35,329 nt of DNA from Gammaproteobacteria bacterium (GTDB taxonomy: Bacteria; Pseudomonadota; Gammaproteobacteria; Steroidobacterales; Woeseiaceae). The translations under genes and the position numbers were made by a program. The DNA is taken from NCBI GenBank assembly GCA_029861535.1, contig JAOTZC010000027.1, forward strand, positions 1-35,329, in the 5' to 3' direction. Shown piece after piece: positions 24,120 through 33,601 of this stretch (the stretch's first letter is position 1; each line of letters opens with the position of its first letter). The notes beneath the pieces are model-generated. The model searched no databases. It saw only the letters and a program-made list of their open reading frames with translations, and was not told the origin of the DNA.

Positions 24120-25505
24120 TTATGAAAAAACTTTGCCGGGGTTCAAAATGCCGTCGGGGTCAAACGCTTGCTTTAGATTTTTCATCAATGCGATTTCAAT
24201 ATCGTTTCTAGAATGATGCAGAAACGGCTTCTTCTCCAATCCGATGCCGTGTTCAGCTGAGACCGAACCGCCATACGGTCGTAGCTCCCGGTAAACAATT
24301 TCCATTGCCTGTTGTTGCTGTTCGTAGTCTTCACTGCCAATTGTTAACAAGAAATGCATGTTGCTGTCGCCGAGATGACCAAACGTCGTGCCGCGAAACG
24401 TATCAGGCCATCGCTCCGCGAGACTACGATTGACTGATGCGGCATAATTTTCTGCGTTGCCGATCGGCAGACTGACGTCGAAAGCGATAGTTGGGCCGAG
24501 CTTTTCAACCAGGCCGTCGATATCGTCCCGAATCGCCCACATCGCGCGACGCTGTTGCACGCTTTGCGCAAAAGCTGCGTCGACGATCAGGGCGTTTTCA
24601 AACGCCTCTTCAAGCGCCGCCTGAAATCGTTCCGCGTCGACATCCTGATCGCCACCGCGCGCTTCAATCAGTACATAGTAAGGATGTCCGGCAGACACGG
24701 GTGGCTGGTGTCGTCCGGAATCGTCAACGATCGTCTCGTAGAAATCGGCCCACATGACTTCGAAGGCGGTCAGCGACCCGCCCAGCGACGCACCCAGCTC
24801 GTTTAACAAGCTTGAAATATTGTTGAAATCATCGACAGCAACGAATGCCGTGTTCTGACTCCTTAATGCCGGGCGCAAGCGCAGCACTGCGCGTGTCACG
24901 ATGCCTAGGGTTCCTTCGGTGCCGATGAAGAGCTGTTTCAAATCGTAGCCAGCGTTATTTTTCAGCATCCGATTCATTGACGACAGGATTGTGCCGTCGG
25001 CAAGGACAGCCTCGAGACCGAGCACCTGTTCACGCATCATGCCGTAGCGAATTACGGAGTTGCCGCCAGCGTTTGTCGAAATATTTCCGCCAATCGTGCA
25101 ACTGCCACGAGCACCGAGGTCGAGTGGGAACATCAAGCCCTCCGCTTCAGCCGCTTCGTGCACAAACTGTAACGGCACACCAGCCTGAACGGTCATTGTA
25201 CATCCGACCGTGTCCACCGCCTCGATGGCTTTCATGCGCTCAAGCGACAACAGGATGTCGCTTTCATTGCTTAGTGTGCCGTCGACCAGTCCCGTGTTGC
25301 CGCCGATCGGAACGATGGACTGTCCAATGTCGTAGCACGCTCTGATAACCTCAGCTACCTCATCCGTTGTTGCCGGACGAACAATGGCCCTGGCGCGGGT
25401 AGGCGACGGCCGGAGCCAGCCAGCCGGACGTGCCGACACATCATCGCCCGTCAGTATGCCGCCAGACCCAACGATTTTCGTGATCGTGTCAACAATGTCC
25501 GTCAT
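24120..25505 (-). CDS. FAD-binding oxidoreductase, GlcD/D-2-hydroxyacid dehydrogenase family
   Basis: A 461-residue flavoprotein of the VAO/GlcD group that oxidises D-2-hydroxy acids such as D-lactate or D-2-hydroxyglutarate. The FAD-binding part is at about 20-210, with PIGGNTGLVDGTL, LDLGARGSCTIGGNISTNAGG in pattern and NNAGYDLKQLFIGTEGTLGIVT. The C-terminal cap has FGHLGDSNMHFL (metal-binding histidines in the family) and ends with AEHGIGLEKKPFL and FDPDGILNPGKVF. These are diagnostic for the family. It is the last gene of a four-gene operon, 15 bases after the PLP-enzyme gene, so its substrate may be a hydroxy acid related to that pathway. Confidence 0.92.
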   Translation of the reverse strand: MTDIVDTITKIVGSGGILTGDDVSARPAGWLRPSPTRARAIVRPATTDEVAEVIRACYDIGQSIVPIGGNTGLVDGTLSNESDILLSLERMKAIEAVDTVGCTMTVQAGVPLQFVHEAAEAEGLMFPLDLGARGSCTIGGNISTNAGGNSVIRYGMMREQVLGLEAVLADGTILSSMNRMLKNNAGYDLKQLFIGTEGTLGIVTRAVLRLRPALRSQNTAFVAVDDFNNISSLLNELGASLGGSLTAFEVMWADFYETIVDDSGRHQPPVSAGHPYYVLIEARGGDQDVDAERFQAALEEAFENALIVDAAFAQSVQQRRAMWAIRDDIDGLVEKLGPTIAFDVSLPIGNAENYAASVNRSLAERWPDTFRGTTFGHLGDSNMHFLLTIGSEDYEQQQQAMEIVYRELRPYGGSVSAEHGIGLEKKPFLHHSRNDIEIALMKNLKQAFDPDGILNPGKVFS

Positions 25506-25520
25506 TAAGCGATTTCTTCC

Positions 25521-26525
25521 CTAAGCACTGATGTTCAGCTGATCAGCGTAGGCGAACAGCGCCGCCGATCCACCGGTATGTAGAAATACGATATTTTTTG
25601 CGCCGGCGAACCCGTCGCTGCATACCAGATCGATCAGTCCCGCCAGCGCTTTGCCCGAATAGACAGGATCGAATAACAAACCCTCTAGACGCGCCAGCAA
25701 CAATACCGCTTCGTTCATCGACTCGGTCGGCACACCATAACTATCACCAACGTAGTCACAATTCGCAATAACGTCGTCGCGATCGACGCATCCCGGTGCG
25801 CCGATATAATCCGCCGTCTCCACCGCAAGCGAAAAAACCTTATCTTCTTGCGCGTCCTTCGCAGCACTGACTCCTATGCCTAACAGCGGAATGCCGCTGT
25901 TCGTAGCCTTGAGGCCGACGATCAATCCAGCCTGCGTACCGGCACTTCCGGTTGCGGTGATCAGATGATCAATGATAAGGCCAAGTTCATTCGCTTGATT
26001 CAATAGCTCGAGTGCACAGTTGACGTAACCAAGTGCGCCGATTGGATTAGATGCCCCACCCGGAACAATATACGGTTTGCCGCCGGCCTTCGATACTTCG
26101 TCAACAACGTCGGCCATTGCTTGATCGAAATCCGTACCACCCGGAAACTCGCGAATGTTTGCTCCGAATATGCGATCGAGGAGAACGTTGCCGGAACTAA
26201 CGTAGGTGTAACTCGGGTCCTCAATTCGATGCTCGAGCAAGACCTCGCATTTCATGCCGAGTTTGCAGGCTGCGGCGGCGGTTTGGCGAACGTGATTTGA
26301 TTGTACGGCGCCGACCGTGACTATTGTGTCGGCGCCTTGCCGCAACGCATCGCCCATTACGAACTCTAGTTTGCGGGTTTTGTTACCGCCGGTCGCGAGG
26401 CCCGTGCAGTCATCGCGCTTAACGAAGATCTCGGGCCCGCCGAGGTGCGCCGAAAGCCTTGGCAGATGTTCGAGTCTTGTTGGCAAATGCGCCAATGGTG
26501 TTCGTGGAAATCGTGACAACAGCAT
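25521..26525 (-). CDS. D-cysteine desulfhydrase-like PLP-dependent enzyme
   Basis: A 334-residue fold type II PLP enzyme of the D-cysteine desulfhydrase/ACC deaminase family. The PLP lysine is K49 in [10 protein letters not shown], and [12 protein letters not shown] binds the substrate carboxylate; the SNH form favours D-cysteine desulfhydrase over ACC deaminase. A glycine-rich phosphate loop is present in [13 protein letters not shown]. coli DcyD has 328 residues. I chose the ATG at 26525, 11 bases after the racemase stop; the frame is open to 26663, but only by overlapping that gene. The expected reaction is beta-elimination from a D-amino acid to give pyruvate, ammonia and a thiol or chloride. 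Other D-amino acids are possible. Confidence 0.88.
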   Translation of the reverse strand: MLLSRFPRTPLAHLPTRLEHLPRLSAHLGGPEIFVKRDDCTGLATGGNKTRKLEFVMGDALRQGADTIVTVGAVQSNHVRQTAAAACKLGMKCEVLLEHRIEDPSYTYVSSGNVLLDRIFGANIREFPGGTDFDQAMADVVDEVSKAGGKPYIVPGGASNPIGALGYVNCALELLNQANELGLIIDHLITATGSAGTQAGLIVGLKATNSGIPLLGIGVSAAKDAQEDKVFSLAVETADYIGAPGCVDRDDVIANCDYVGDSYGVPTESMNEAVLLLARLEGLLFDPVYSGKALAGLIDLVCSDGFAGAKNIVFLHTGGSAALFAYADQLNISA

Positions 26526-26536
26526 CAAAATGGCCT

Positions 26537-27250
26537 TTAGGTCGTCGGCAACGGGTGTTCGCCTCGTGCAATCGCGATGGTTTCGCGAGCCAGCGCTTCG
26601 GTCGACGAAATCAGCGACACATCGATGTCCTTGTCCGCCAGCACCAGCGGTACTTCGGTACAACCGCTAATAATGGCCTCTGCGCCGCGAGAAGCCAACG
26701 CCACTGCCAAATTTTTCATTGCAGACCGAACGGGTCCGACACGGTCACCGCCTTTGATGGCGTAAACAAGGCGCATCAACTCCTCGCGCTCGTCCCCCTC
26801 TAGTGAAACCTGGCGCAGACCTCTTTCGCTAAGAGCGGCACCGTATAAATTCAGCTGACTGCAAGCGGGCGTTTCAAGAAGACCGACCGCTGTAACGCCG
26901 ACTGGCAATGACTCGATGCTCGCGTCTACGATGCTTATGAATGGAATGCTTATTGCGCCGACAATGTCTGCTTCGAATGCATGCGCCGTATTGCATGGCA
27001 TGACTACGAAATCCGCCCCGGCAGCCTCGAGACCTGCTGCCATCGCGGCCAGCACGGGACCGGGGCTTTCTCCATTACGCAGAATCGCGTCTTGCCGATC
27101 CGGTACGCGTGGATTTTGATCGACGAGCAGACGCACGTGATCCTGATCCGTCGATGCCGGAGTTAGCGCAATGACACGCGACATGAAGTCAACGGTAGCG
27201 TCCGGTCCGAGACCTCCTAGGACGCCCGCTGTAAGGCCCACTTCACTCAT
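26537..27250 (-). CDS. Aspartate/glutamate racemase family protein
   Basis: A 237-residue cofactor-independent racemase of the Asp/Glu/hydantoin racemase superfamily. Both catalytic cysteines are present: C86 in MPCNTAH and C197 in SGCTEVPL. The N-terminal [15 protein letters not shown] is the family's usual opening. YgeA-like broad-specificity racemases are the nearest group I can name. It sits between the cytosine-deaminase gene (32 bases upstream) and the D-cysteine desulfhydrase-like gene (11 bases downstream). This order would allow an L-amino acid to be racemised and then broken down by the D-specific PLP enzyme, which is inference. Confidence 0.9.
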   Translation of the reverse strand: MSEVGLTAGVLGGLGPDATVDFMSRVIALTPASTDQDHVRLLVDQNPRVPDRQDAILRNGESPGPVLAAMAAGLEAAGADFVVMPCNTAHAFEADIVGAISIPFISIVDASIESLPVGVTAVGLLETPACSQLNLYGAALSERGLRQVSLEGDEREELMRLVYAIKGGDRVGPVRSAMKNLAVALASRGAEAIISGCTEVPLVLADKDIDVSLISSTEALARETIAIARGEHPLPTT

Positions 27251-27282
27251 CGCTTCATTCTACTCCGACAAATCCGCACCGC

Positions 27283-27753
27283 TCATTCGCCAATGTCCTC
27301 ATTCCACAGTGCGCCATTCTCGGCAATAAATTCCTGCATCATTTCAACGCATTCGGCACTATCGACGACCTGCAATTCGACACCACGCGATCGAAGGTAA
27401 TCTTCGGGACCTTGAAAAGACCGATTTTCACCTATCACGACGATAGGAATTTTGTACAACAGAATTGCGCCGCTGCACATATCGCAGGGCGACAGTGTCG
27501 AATAGAGTGCGGCGCGTTGATAGTCGGCTGCGCTCAAACGACCAGCGTTTTCCAAACAGTCAATTTCAGCGTGCAGCACCGAGCTGCCATGCTGTACACG
27601 TTGGTTGTGCCCGCGTCCGATAATCTTGCCATCAATAACCAGAACCGAACCGATTGGAATACCGCCATTCTCTAAACCAAGTCTGGCCTCTTGAATCGCG
27701 GCATCAAGAAACCTGTCCCGCAATTTGTCGTTTGCACCCAATTTTGAACCCAT
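27283..27753 (-). CDS. Cytosine deaminase-like nucleoside deaminase (yeast Fcy1 type)
   Basis: A 156-residue zinc enzyme of the cytidine/deoxycytidylate deaminase superfamily that converts cytosine to uracil in its yeast homologue. Zinc ligands are H61 with E63 in LHAEI, and C90 and C93 in SPCDMC. These lie within one position of yeast Fcy1 (H62, E64, C91, C94). The ends also match: GGIPIG early, GRGHNQR, and a terminal DIGE. It is unlike E. coli CodA, an unrelated amidohydrolase. I chose the ATG at 27753 for its match to family length; the frame extends to 27810 and no strong ribosome-binding site separates the choices. It is the first gene of the four-gene operon. Confidence 0.87.
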   Translation of the reverse strand: MGSKLGANDKLRDRFLDAAIQEARLGLENGGIPIGSVLVIDGKIIGRGHNQRVQHGSSVLHAEIDCLENAGRLSAADYQRAALYSTLSPCDMCSGAILLYKIPIVVIGENRSFQGPEDYLRSRGVELQVVDSAECVEMMQEFIAENGALWNEDIGE

Positions 27754-27911
27754 TGAGAAATCTGTTCGCCATCGAAAGGACAGCATCGCGTTGTTACGCA
27801 TAGAACGCAATAGTTATTCGCTTTCCTTATTGGGGTGCTTAGCAAGAAAAGATAGCATGTCGCCGGCCAACATCGGATCGCGATTTTCGATTGACATTGG
27901 AACAGTGCGTG

Positions 27912-29006
27912 CTAAGCGTGTCGAACGGACACCGACTTTATCTGCATGATGATTTTTTCATCAGGAACCAGATTTAGTTCAGCCGCAGACCGACGTGTAA
28001 CGCGCGAAATAAGGCGATCGCTGCCCGCACGTAAATGCACGAGTACACTATATTCGGATTCCTGCTGTATTCGTTCGATTGTCGCCGACAGCGTATTTAG
28101 AATTGACGACTGCGTTGCCCTTTCTCGGCATAGGCTTACGTCGTTTGCGCGCAAACGCAAGCGCAGAATGGCCGCCGGATCGTATTTTCCAGGTACCCAC
28201 AGACTACCCGCTGACACGGCGACCTCCGACAGCCCATATTCACTATCGTAGGATGCGGACGTCGCCTGAATGACGCTGCCGGCCTCGTCGCCTGCTAGCA
28301 CCGGCAAGTCAGTCTGCGTCAAGACAGATTGCAAATCGCCATGTGCCAGAGATTCTCCCGCGTCCATGACCAACAGTTGGTCGCAAAGGAGGCAAATCTC
28401 GTCAATATTATGGCTGACATAGAGCACCGGCACGTCGAGACTTGCGTGCAGTCTCTCAATGAACGGCAGAACCTCATCTTTACGCGCCGCGTCCAACGCG
28501 GCAACCGGTTCGTCCATCAATATGAAACGCGGCGACCGCAACAATGCCCTGCCGATACCAACGCGTTGGGCCTCACCGCCTGACAAACGCTCGGGCTGCC
28601 GATCCAATAAGCCCGCAAGGCCGAGCAAGTCGATTATCTGATCAAATTCGAAGCTCGGGCGCGATTTGTTGCGTTTGAGGCCATATTCAAGATTGTGGCG
28701 GACGTTGAGATGCGAAAACAGCCGTGGTTCCTGAAAGACATATCCGATGTCACGCTTGTGTGGCGGTAAATCGATACCGTTATCGCTGTCTTGCCATACG
28801 CTATCTTCGACGGCGAGCACGCCGGACTGTGGTCGTTCAAGCCCAGCGATACAACGCAGCAAGGTCGTCTTACCGGCACCCGACGGGCCGAATATTCCGG
28901 TGATACCGCGCATTGCCAATTTAGCATCGACGTCGAGGCCAAACGCACCGCGTTGCAAAGCGTAGCGTATGCGAATATGGCCGGCATGTTGCGCTGAATG
29001 GTTCAT
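27912..29006 (-). CDS. modC: Molybdate ABC transporter ATP-binding protein ModC
   Basis: A 364-residue ATPase of the molybdate importer. The ATPase domain has Walker A GPSGAGKTT (40-48), signature LSGGEAQR and Walker B LMDEPVAALD. The C-terminal 75 or so residues form a Mop-type domain (RLRANDVSLC ... SVLVHL), which in ModC binds molybdate or regulates the transporter. Length fits ModC (E. coli 352). The ATG overlaps the modB stop by 4 bases (ATGA). It is the last gene of modABC. After it, 27754-27911 holds no convincing gene. Confidence 0.95.
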   Translation of the reverse strand: MNHSAQHAGHIRIRYALQRGAFGLDVDAKLAMRGITGIFGPSGAGKTTLLRCIAGLERPQSGVLAVEDSVWQDSDNGIDLPPHKRDIGYVFQEPRLFSHLNVRHNLEYGLKRNKSRPSFEFDQIIDLLGLAGLLDRQPERLSGGEAQRVGIGRALLRSPRFILMDEPVAALDAARKDEVLPFIERLHASLDVPVLYVSHNIDEICLLCDQLLVMDAGESLAHGDLQSVLTQTDLPVLAGDEAGSVIQATSASYDSEYGLSEVAVSAGSLWVPGKYDPAAILRLRLRANDVSLCRERATQSSILNTLSATIERIQQESEYSVLVHLRAGSDRLISRVTRRSAAELNLVPDEKIIMQIKSVSVRHA

Positions 29007-29677
29007 TGTCGCGTTAGCCGCCGGTTAATAAGGAACATCGCCAGTAATGCGATGAAGGCGAACGCAAGTAGCAACGCAGAAAGCCGATGCGCCGCTGAGT
29101 AGTTTAGCGATTCGACGTGATCAAAAATTGCAATCGAGATCACACGCGTCTTACCCGGGATGTTGCCACCAACCATCAGCACGACGCCGAATTCACCCAG
29201 TGTATGTGCGAAACTCAAGACGATCGCCGTCAGGAACCCGGGCGCCGATAAGGGCACAGCGACCGATACAAAAGCATCAATCGGTGACGCGCCAAGCGTA
29301 CGCGCCGCTTCCAGCGGCTGTTTACCAAGTGACTCGAAAGCGCTTTGCAGCGGTTGGACAGCGAACGGTAGGCTGTAGAAACACGACGCAATGACTAAGC
29401 CTAAAAACGAAAATGTCAGCGCGTCGCCCGTTACCTCGACCCACCAGCTACCGACCGCGCCGTACGGTCCGAGCAATATCAACAGATAGAAGCCCAGCAC
29501 TGTCGGCGGCAGCACGATCGGCAGTGCGACGATCGCCTGTATGGCTGGCTTTAGCGGCGATTTGGTGTTCGCGAGCCACCAGGCGAGCGGCATGCTTAAC
29601 ATCAACAAAACAACGGTTGTAATAGCGGCAAGTTGAATTGACAAATACAGCGGACCGAGTCCGTTCGATGCCTCCAC
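29003..29677 (-). CDS. modB: Molybdate ABC transporter permease ModB
   Basis: A 224-residue inner-membrane permease of the molybdate importer with five or six helices. The EAA loop that docks on ModC is present as EAARTLGASPIDAFVSVAVP, followed by FAHTLGEFGVVLMVGGNIPGKT in pattern, which is specific for ModB. The start is a GTG at 29677 that overlaps the modA stop by one base (TAGTG), so translation is coupled. Length is normal (E. coli 229). Confidence 0.95.
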   Translation of the reverse strand: MEASNGLGPLYLSIQLAAITTVVLLMLSMPLAWWLANTKSPLKPAIQAIVALPIVLPPTVLGFYLLILLGPYGAVGSWWVEVTGDALTFSFLGLVIASCFYSLPFAVQPLQSAFESLGKQPLEAARTLGASPIDAFVSVAVPLSAPGFLTAIVLSFAHTLGEFGVVLMVGGNIPGKTRVISIAIFDHVESLNYSAAHRLSALLLAFAFIALLAMFLINRRLTRQ

Positions 29678-30474
29678 TACGGACGTTCCTCTACTATTTC
29701 CGGCAACAAGTAACCGAACTGACGAATTACTTCGCGCGATTCCTCGCTCCTAATAAATTTAGTGAACGCTGTGGCGGCATTGTTATTAATTGCGCGCCGC
29801 GTAATTACAGCATCTTGCTTGATCGGCGCATGCGTGCCGGTAGGTACCGGTAACATGCAGCTTGTTGCCGGCAAGCCGCCGAGCACAATCTGCGATCTTG
29901 CGACAAGACCAATACTCGCGTTTCCAGTCGCGGTGAATTGCATTGCCTGCGCGATGTTTTCACCGAACACCAAGTTTGGCTGCAGATCTTCCCATATGGA
30001 TTCCTGCTGCAGAAATTCCTTCGCCGCCGCACCGTATGGCGCTAGTAGCGGATTCGCGATCGCGACTTTTTTTCTCGATGCCTGGCGCAGGCGCGTAAGG
30101 CAGTCCTTTCCGTCGAGTTCCGGATCTCGTGACCAGATAACCAGTTCACCGATTGCGTAGGTAAACCTCGAACCTTGCTGCACCAGTGAGCGACGTTCCA
30201 GTTGTCGCGGCCGTTCAACATCAGCCGACAAGAACACGTCAATGGGCGCACCGTTAATAATCTGTGCGTAAAGCCTGCCGGATGAGCCACGAATTAGACG
30301 CACACGGTGCGCGGAACTCGATTCGAAAACCCTCACCAGTCGCTCGGCAGTCTCTGCGAAATTGCTCGCGACGGCCACCGTCACCGTGTCGGCGACGGCG
30401 CTGAAAGACGCCAGTACCATCACCAGAATCGACAGGATCCACTGCAAAAATCGGGACACGCGCCTACCTCGCAT
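29677..30474 (-). CDS. modA: Molybdate-binding periplasmic protein ModA
   Basis: A 265-residue exported solute-binding protein that delivers molybdate to ModBC. A signal peptide (LQWILSILVMVLASFSAVA, cut before DTV) leads into the family features: VAVASNFAETAERL, SSGRLYAQIINGAPIDVFLSA in pattern, and LLAPYGAAAKEFL. The ATG at 30474 gives the longest protein; a GTG at 30459 has a better-placed GAGG upstream and may be the true start. modABC runs in the usual order with overlapping genes. I see no convincing ModE-type palindrome in the 102 bases upstream, so control of this operon is unclear. Confidence 0.93.
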   Translation of the reverse strand: MRGRRVSRFLQWILSILVMVLASFSAVADTVTVAVASNFAETAERLVRVFESSSAHRVRLIRGSSGRLYAQIINGAPIDVFLSADVERPRQLERRSLVQQGSRFTYAIGELVIWSRDPELDGKDCLTRLRQASRKKVAIANPLLAPYGAAAKEFLQQESIWEDLQPNLVFGENIAQAMQFTATGNASIGLVARSQIVLGGLPATSCMLPVPTGTHAPIKQDAVITRRAINNNAATAFTKFIRSEESREVIRQFGYLLPEIVEERP

Positions 30475-30576
30475 AACCTATGTTGTAATCAAGATAGCCG
30501 ACACCGGGCGACCCTCCAAGCCCGCGCCTGGAATTTAGTCAGGGGTGACGGGTCAAAGCTCAAAAGGGGGCGGGTT

Positions 30577-32202
30577 GTGTCAGAAAAACCGCAATTAGCA
30601 CGCCGTGAGTTCCTCGCGGCAATAGGCCGGACGGTCGGGGGCTCGGCGATGTTGCGCGCGATGGCGGCCATGGGCATTGCATCGTCGCTCCAGGCATGCG
30701 GATCATCATCGGCCTCTCCGGTGGCGCCGCTGCCACCAGCCCCGCCACCACCACCGTCGAGCATGATGTCGCCACGCCCCGGTGACTGGCCGGCAAATGT
30801 TGGCGTCGGCAAGTCGGTGGTCATTCTCGGCGCCGGCATCGCAGGCATGACAACAGCATTGGAAATGACGCGACTGGGCTATGCATGCACAGTGCTCGAA
30901 GCTCGACCGACCGCTGGTGGACGCAACCGAACTATCCGCGCCGGCGACGCGGCGATCGAAACAGATTCATCGCAGCAATGCATATTCGATGTTGATGACG
31001 ATCTGTATTTCAATGCCGGACCTTCACGCATAGCTCATCACCATGAGTTTCTGCTTGCTTATTGCCGTGAATTCGGAGTCGCGCTCGAGACGTTTACGAA
31101 TGACAATCGTGCAGCGCTGTTGCACAGTCCGAATGCATTTTCCGGGCAACCGCAACTAGCGCGCCGGATCATCAGCGACAAGCGAGGCCACATCGCAGAA
31201 TTACTGGCAACGGCGATTAATCAAGGCGCGCTCGATCAGCAACTGTCGGCAAACGACCGAGCGAATGTCCTGCAAATGCTCAGTCTGTACGGCGACCTCG
31301 ATACTTCATTTGCATATACCGGTTCATCGCGTGCCGGCTTCCCGGGCCAGGAGAATACCGGCAGCCGACAGCGCGGCGAGCTCTTGAGTCCGTTGCAATT
31401 GCAAGAGCTTGTCGCCGATGTGTTCTGGGAGTTGCGCTCGTCCTTTTCTCAAGGTTTTGATCAACAGCCGACGATGCTACAGCCGGTTGGTGGCATGGAC
31501 CGCATCACCCGAGCTTTCGAGGGTCAAATCATTAACGATATTGTTTTCGACGCCGTTGTCACCGAAATCCGCAAGACCATCGATGGCGTGCAAGTTTCCT
31601 ACGATCGCATGGGGACTGTTAGTAACATTGATGCTGACTACTGCATACCGACCATCCCGGCGCCGGTGCTTGCGGCTATTCCGAATGATTTCTCAGCGGC
31701 ACATCAGAGCGAAATCGCAAATTTTCAATACTCATCAGCGGTACGACTGGCGTTTCAATCACGGCGATTTTGGGAGCAAAATCACAATATTTACGGCGGC
31801 ATCTCATGGACCAATCAGGAGATTACGCAGATCTGGTACCCGAACTTTGGATTCGGAAAACCGAACGGCATTTTGCTGGGCGCTTATGTTTTTGATGGGC
31901 CTGCGGGGGACGCATTTACAAATCGCACGCCGCAGGAACGCGTTGACGCCGCACTTGCACAAGCGACAAATGTGCATACCGAATTTGCCAATGAGGCCGC
32001 GCGCGGCATTAGTGTTGCCTGGAAGAAGGTGCCGTTCCAGCTTGGCGGCTGGGGCACCTCCGACCCAGGCGTGCTGTTAACGCCCGACGACAATATTTTC
32101 TTCGCCGGCGAGCATCTGAGCATCCTGCAGGGCTGGCAGGAAGGTGCAATATTGTCAGCCTATCAGGCGATCGACGGCGTCGTTCAGCGCGATATCATTT
32201 AG
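30577..32202 (+). CDS. Flavin monoamine oxidase family protein, Tat-exported lipoprotein
   Basis: A 541-residue flavin-dependent amine oxidase predicted to be exported folded. The N-terminus has [10 protein letters not shown], a twin-arginine motif, then a hydrophobic stretch and SLQACG, a lipobox. A proline-rich linker (about 55-70) leads into the FAD-binding [17 protein letters not shown] and [12 protein letters not shown]. The C-terminal [21 protein letters not shown] completes the FAD site. The start is a GTG at 30577 with AAAAGGGGG 7 bases upstream; the frame is open to 30307 over modA. Its amine or amino-acid substrate is unknown. The 3' end overlaps the isocitrate lyase stop by 3 bases, tail to tail. 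Confidence 0.88.
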   Translation: MSEKPQLARREFLAAIGRTVGGSAMLRAMAAMGIASSLQACGSSSASPVAPLPPAPPPPPSSMMSPRPGDWPANVGVGKSVVILGAGIAGMTTALEMTRLGYACTVLEARPTAGGRNRTIRAGDAAIETDSSQQCIFDVDDDLYFNAGPSRIAHHHEFLLAYCREFGVALETFTNDNRAALLHSPNAFSGQPQLARRIISDKRGHIAELLATAINQGALDQQLSANDRANVLQMLSLYGDLDTSFAYTGSSRAGFPGQENTGSRQRGELLSPLQLQELVADVFWELRSSFSQGFDQQPTMLQPVGGMDRITRAFEGQIINDIVFDAVVTEIRKTIDGVQVSYDRMGTVSNIDADYCIPTIPAPVLAAIPNDFSAAHQSEIANFQYSSAVRLAFQSRRFWEQNHNIYGGISWTNQEITQIWYPNFGFGKPNGILLGAYVFDGPAGDAFTNRTPQERVDAALAQATNVHTEFANEAARGISVAWKKVPFQLGGWGTSDPGVLLTPDDNIFFAGEHLSILQGWQEGAILSAYQAIDGVVQRDII

Positions 32203-33485
32203 GCGACGAACTGCTCCTCTTCGGTACTGCCGTCCATAGCCGTTGTCGACGACAAGCCATCCATAATCGTATTCTGCACCGCATCGAAGTAACCGGCGCC
32301 GACAAATGACTGGTGCTTAGTCGCGCGGAACCCGTGCTGTTCGTCGGCGATTTCCTGTTGCTGCAGCTTCGAATAGGCGTACATGCCATCCTGTTTGTAC
32401 GAACGAGCCAGGTTGAACATGCTTGAGTTCAGCACGTGCCAGCCGGCCAGCGTAATAAACTGGAACTTGTAGCCCATCTTGCCCAGCTCCTCGCGGAACG
32501 TTTTCATCGACGCATCGTCGAGATTCGCCTTCCAGTTGAACGATGGCGAGCAGTTATACGCCAACAACTTGTCCGGGAACTCGGCATGAATTGCCTCGGC
32601 GAAGCGACGCGCCTGTTCAATATCCGGTTTCGATGTTTCACACCAGATCAGATCCGCGTACGGCGCATAAGCAAGTCCACGTGCGATCGCCTGGTCGAGG
32701 CCGGCTTTTGTGCAAAAGAATCCTTCGGCCGTGCGTTCGCCGGTGATAAACGGGTGATCGCGTTCGTCCGCGTCGGATGTGATCAAGTTCGCGGCGTCGG
32801 CATCGGTGCGTGCGATTAGAATCGTTGGTACGCCGCAGACGTCAGCGGCAAGGCGCGCCGCACTCAGTTTTGCAATTGCCTCCTGCGTCGGCACGAGAAC
32901 CTTTCCACCCATATGTCCGCATTTTTTCGCCGACGAAAGCTGGTCTTCAAAATGCACGGCGGCGGCACCGGCACGTATCATGCTCTTCATTAGTTCGAAT
33001 GCATTCAGATTGCCGCCAAAGCCAGCTTCCGCGTCAGCAATTATCGGCGGGAACCAGTCGATGCTGTTGTCACCATTTAGTGCGTGAATCTCGTCGGTTC
33101 GAATGAACGCATTGTTGATCCGCTCAACCATTTTTGGCACTGAGTCCACCGGATATAGGCTTTGGTCGGGATACATCTCGCCGGCGCTATTGCCGTCGCC
33201 AGCGACCTGCCAGCCGGAACAGTAGATTGCTTTCAATCCAGCCTGCACTTCTTGAATCGCCTGGTTACCGGTCAACGCACCGAGGCCACACAGCGGTTTT
33301 TCCTGGTTGACGAGCCGCCAGAACTTCTCGGCGCCGAGGCGTGCCAGCGTGTGCTCGATATTGACGGTACCGCGCAATTTGACGACCTCTTCGGCCGAAT
33401 AGTTACGCCTAGTCCCGCTCCAGCGTGGGCTATTCTGCCATTCCGCTTGCAGTGTATTGATCTGTTCCTTCCTGTTCATCGTCAT
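32199..33485 (-). CDS. aceA: Isocitrate lyase
   Basis: A 428-residue enzyme that splits isocitrate into succinate and glyoxylate, the first step of the glyoxylate shunt needed for growth on acetate and fatty acids. The catalytic loop [10 protein letters not shown] has its cysteine at 189. [28 protein letters not shown] and the C-terminal SFVGAGYFD are all present. Length matches E. coli AceA (434). In-frame ATG codons at 33485 and 33479 each have a reasonable purine-rich site upstream. Malate synthase, the partner enzyme, is not in this window. The gene is divergent from the XRE regulator across 116 bases. Confidence 0.97.
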   Translation of the reverse strand: MTMNRKEQINTLQAEWQNSPRWSGTRRNYSAEEVVKLRGTVNIEHTLARLGAEKFWRLVNQEKPLCGLGALTGNQAIQEVQAGLKAIYCSGWQVAGDGNSAGEMYPDQSLYPVDSVPKMVERINNAFIRTDEIHALNGDNSIDWFPPIIADAEAGFGGNLNAFELMKSMIRAGAAAVHFEDQLSSAKKCGHMGGKVLVPTQEAIAKLSAARLAADVCGVPTILIARTDADAANLITSDADERDHPFITGERTAEGFFCTKAGLDQAIARGLAYAPYADLIWCETSKPDIEQARRFAEAIHAEFPDKLLAYNCSPSFNWKANLDDASMKTFREELGKMGYKFQFITLAGWHVLNSSMFNLARSYKQDGMYAYSKLQQQEIADEQHGFRATKHQSFVGAGYFDAVQNTIMDGLSSTTAMDGSTEEEQFVA

Positions 33486-33547
33486 CTCCGACTCCCTATT
33501 GAGATTCAGTAGCGTGAGGTAGATAATACGTCTTGAGGTCCTAAATT

Positions 33548-33582
33548 TTTACACAAAAAATTTCACAGTGTTAATTTCACAC
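33548..33582. promoter_or_regulatory. Candidate operator cluster between aceA and its divergent regulator
   Basis: Three similar units are spaced 13-14 bases apart: TTTACACA (33548-33555), ATTTCACA (33560-33567) and ATTTCACA (33574-33581). The last overlaps an imperfect palindrome, GTGTTAATTTCACAC (33568-33582), in which six of seven base pairs match. The cluster ends 19 bases before the regulator's ATG. The XRE regulator is the obvious candidate to bind here, controlling itself and aceA. Confidence 0.4.
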
Positions 33583-33601
33583 AGGTCGAAGCAGATTAGC
33601 G

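Noticed and set aside
27814..27897. 27-codon minus-strand frame between modC and the deaminase gene
   Set aside because: No ribosome-binding site, no recognisable pattern and only 27 residues; it may simply be promoter sequence of the four-gene operon.
30475..30576. Search for a ModE box upstream of modA
   Set aside because: I found no palindrome resembling the ModE consensus in the 102 bases.
31409..32080. Open frame of 223 codons on the plus strand
   Set aside because: It is an alternate frame of the amine oxidase gene, which has clear FAD motifs through this stretch; the product is rich in Arg and Ser with no family pattern.
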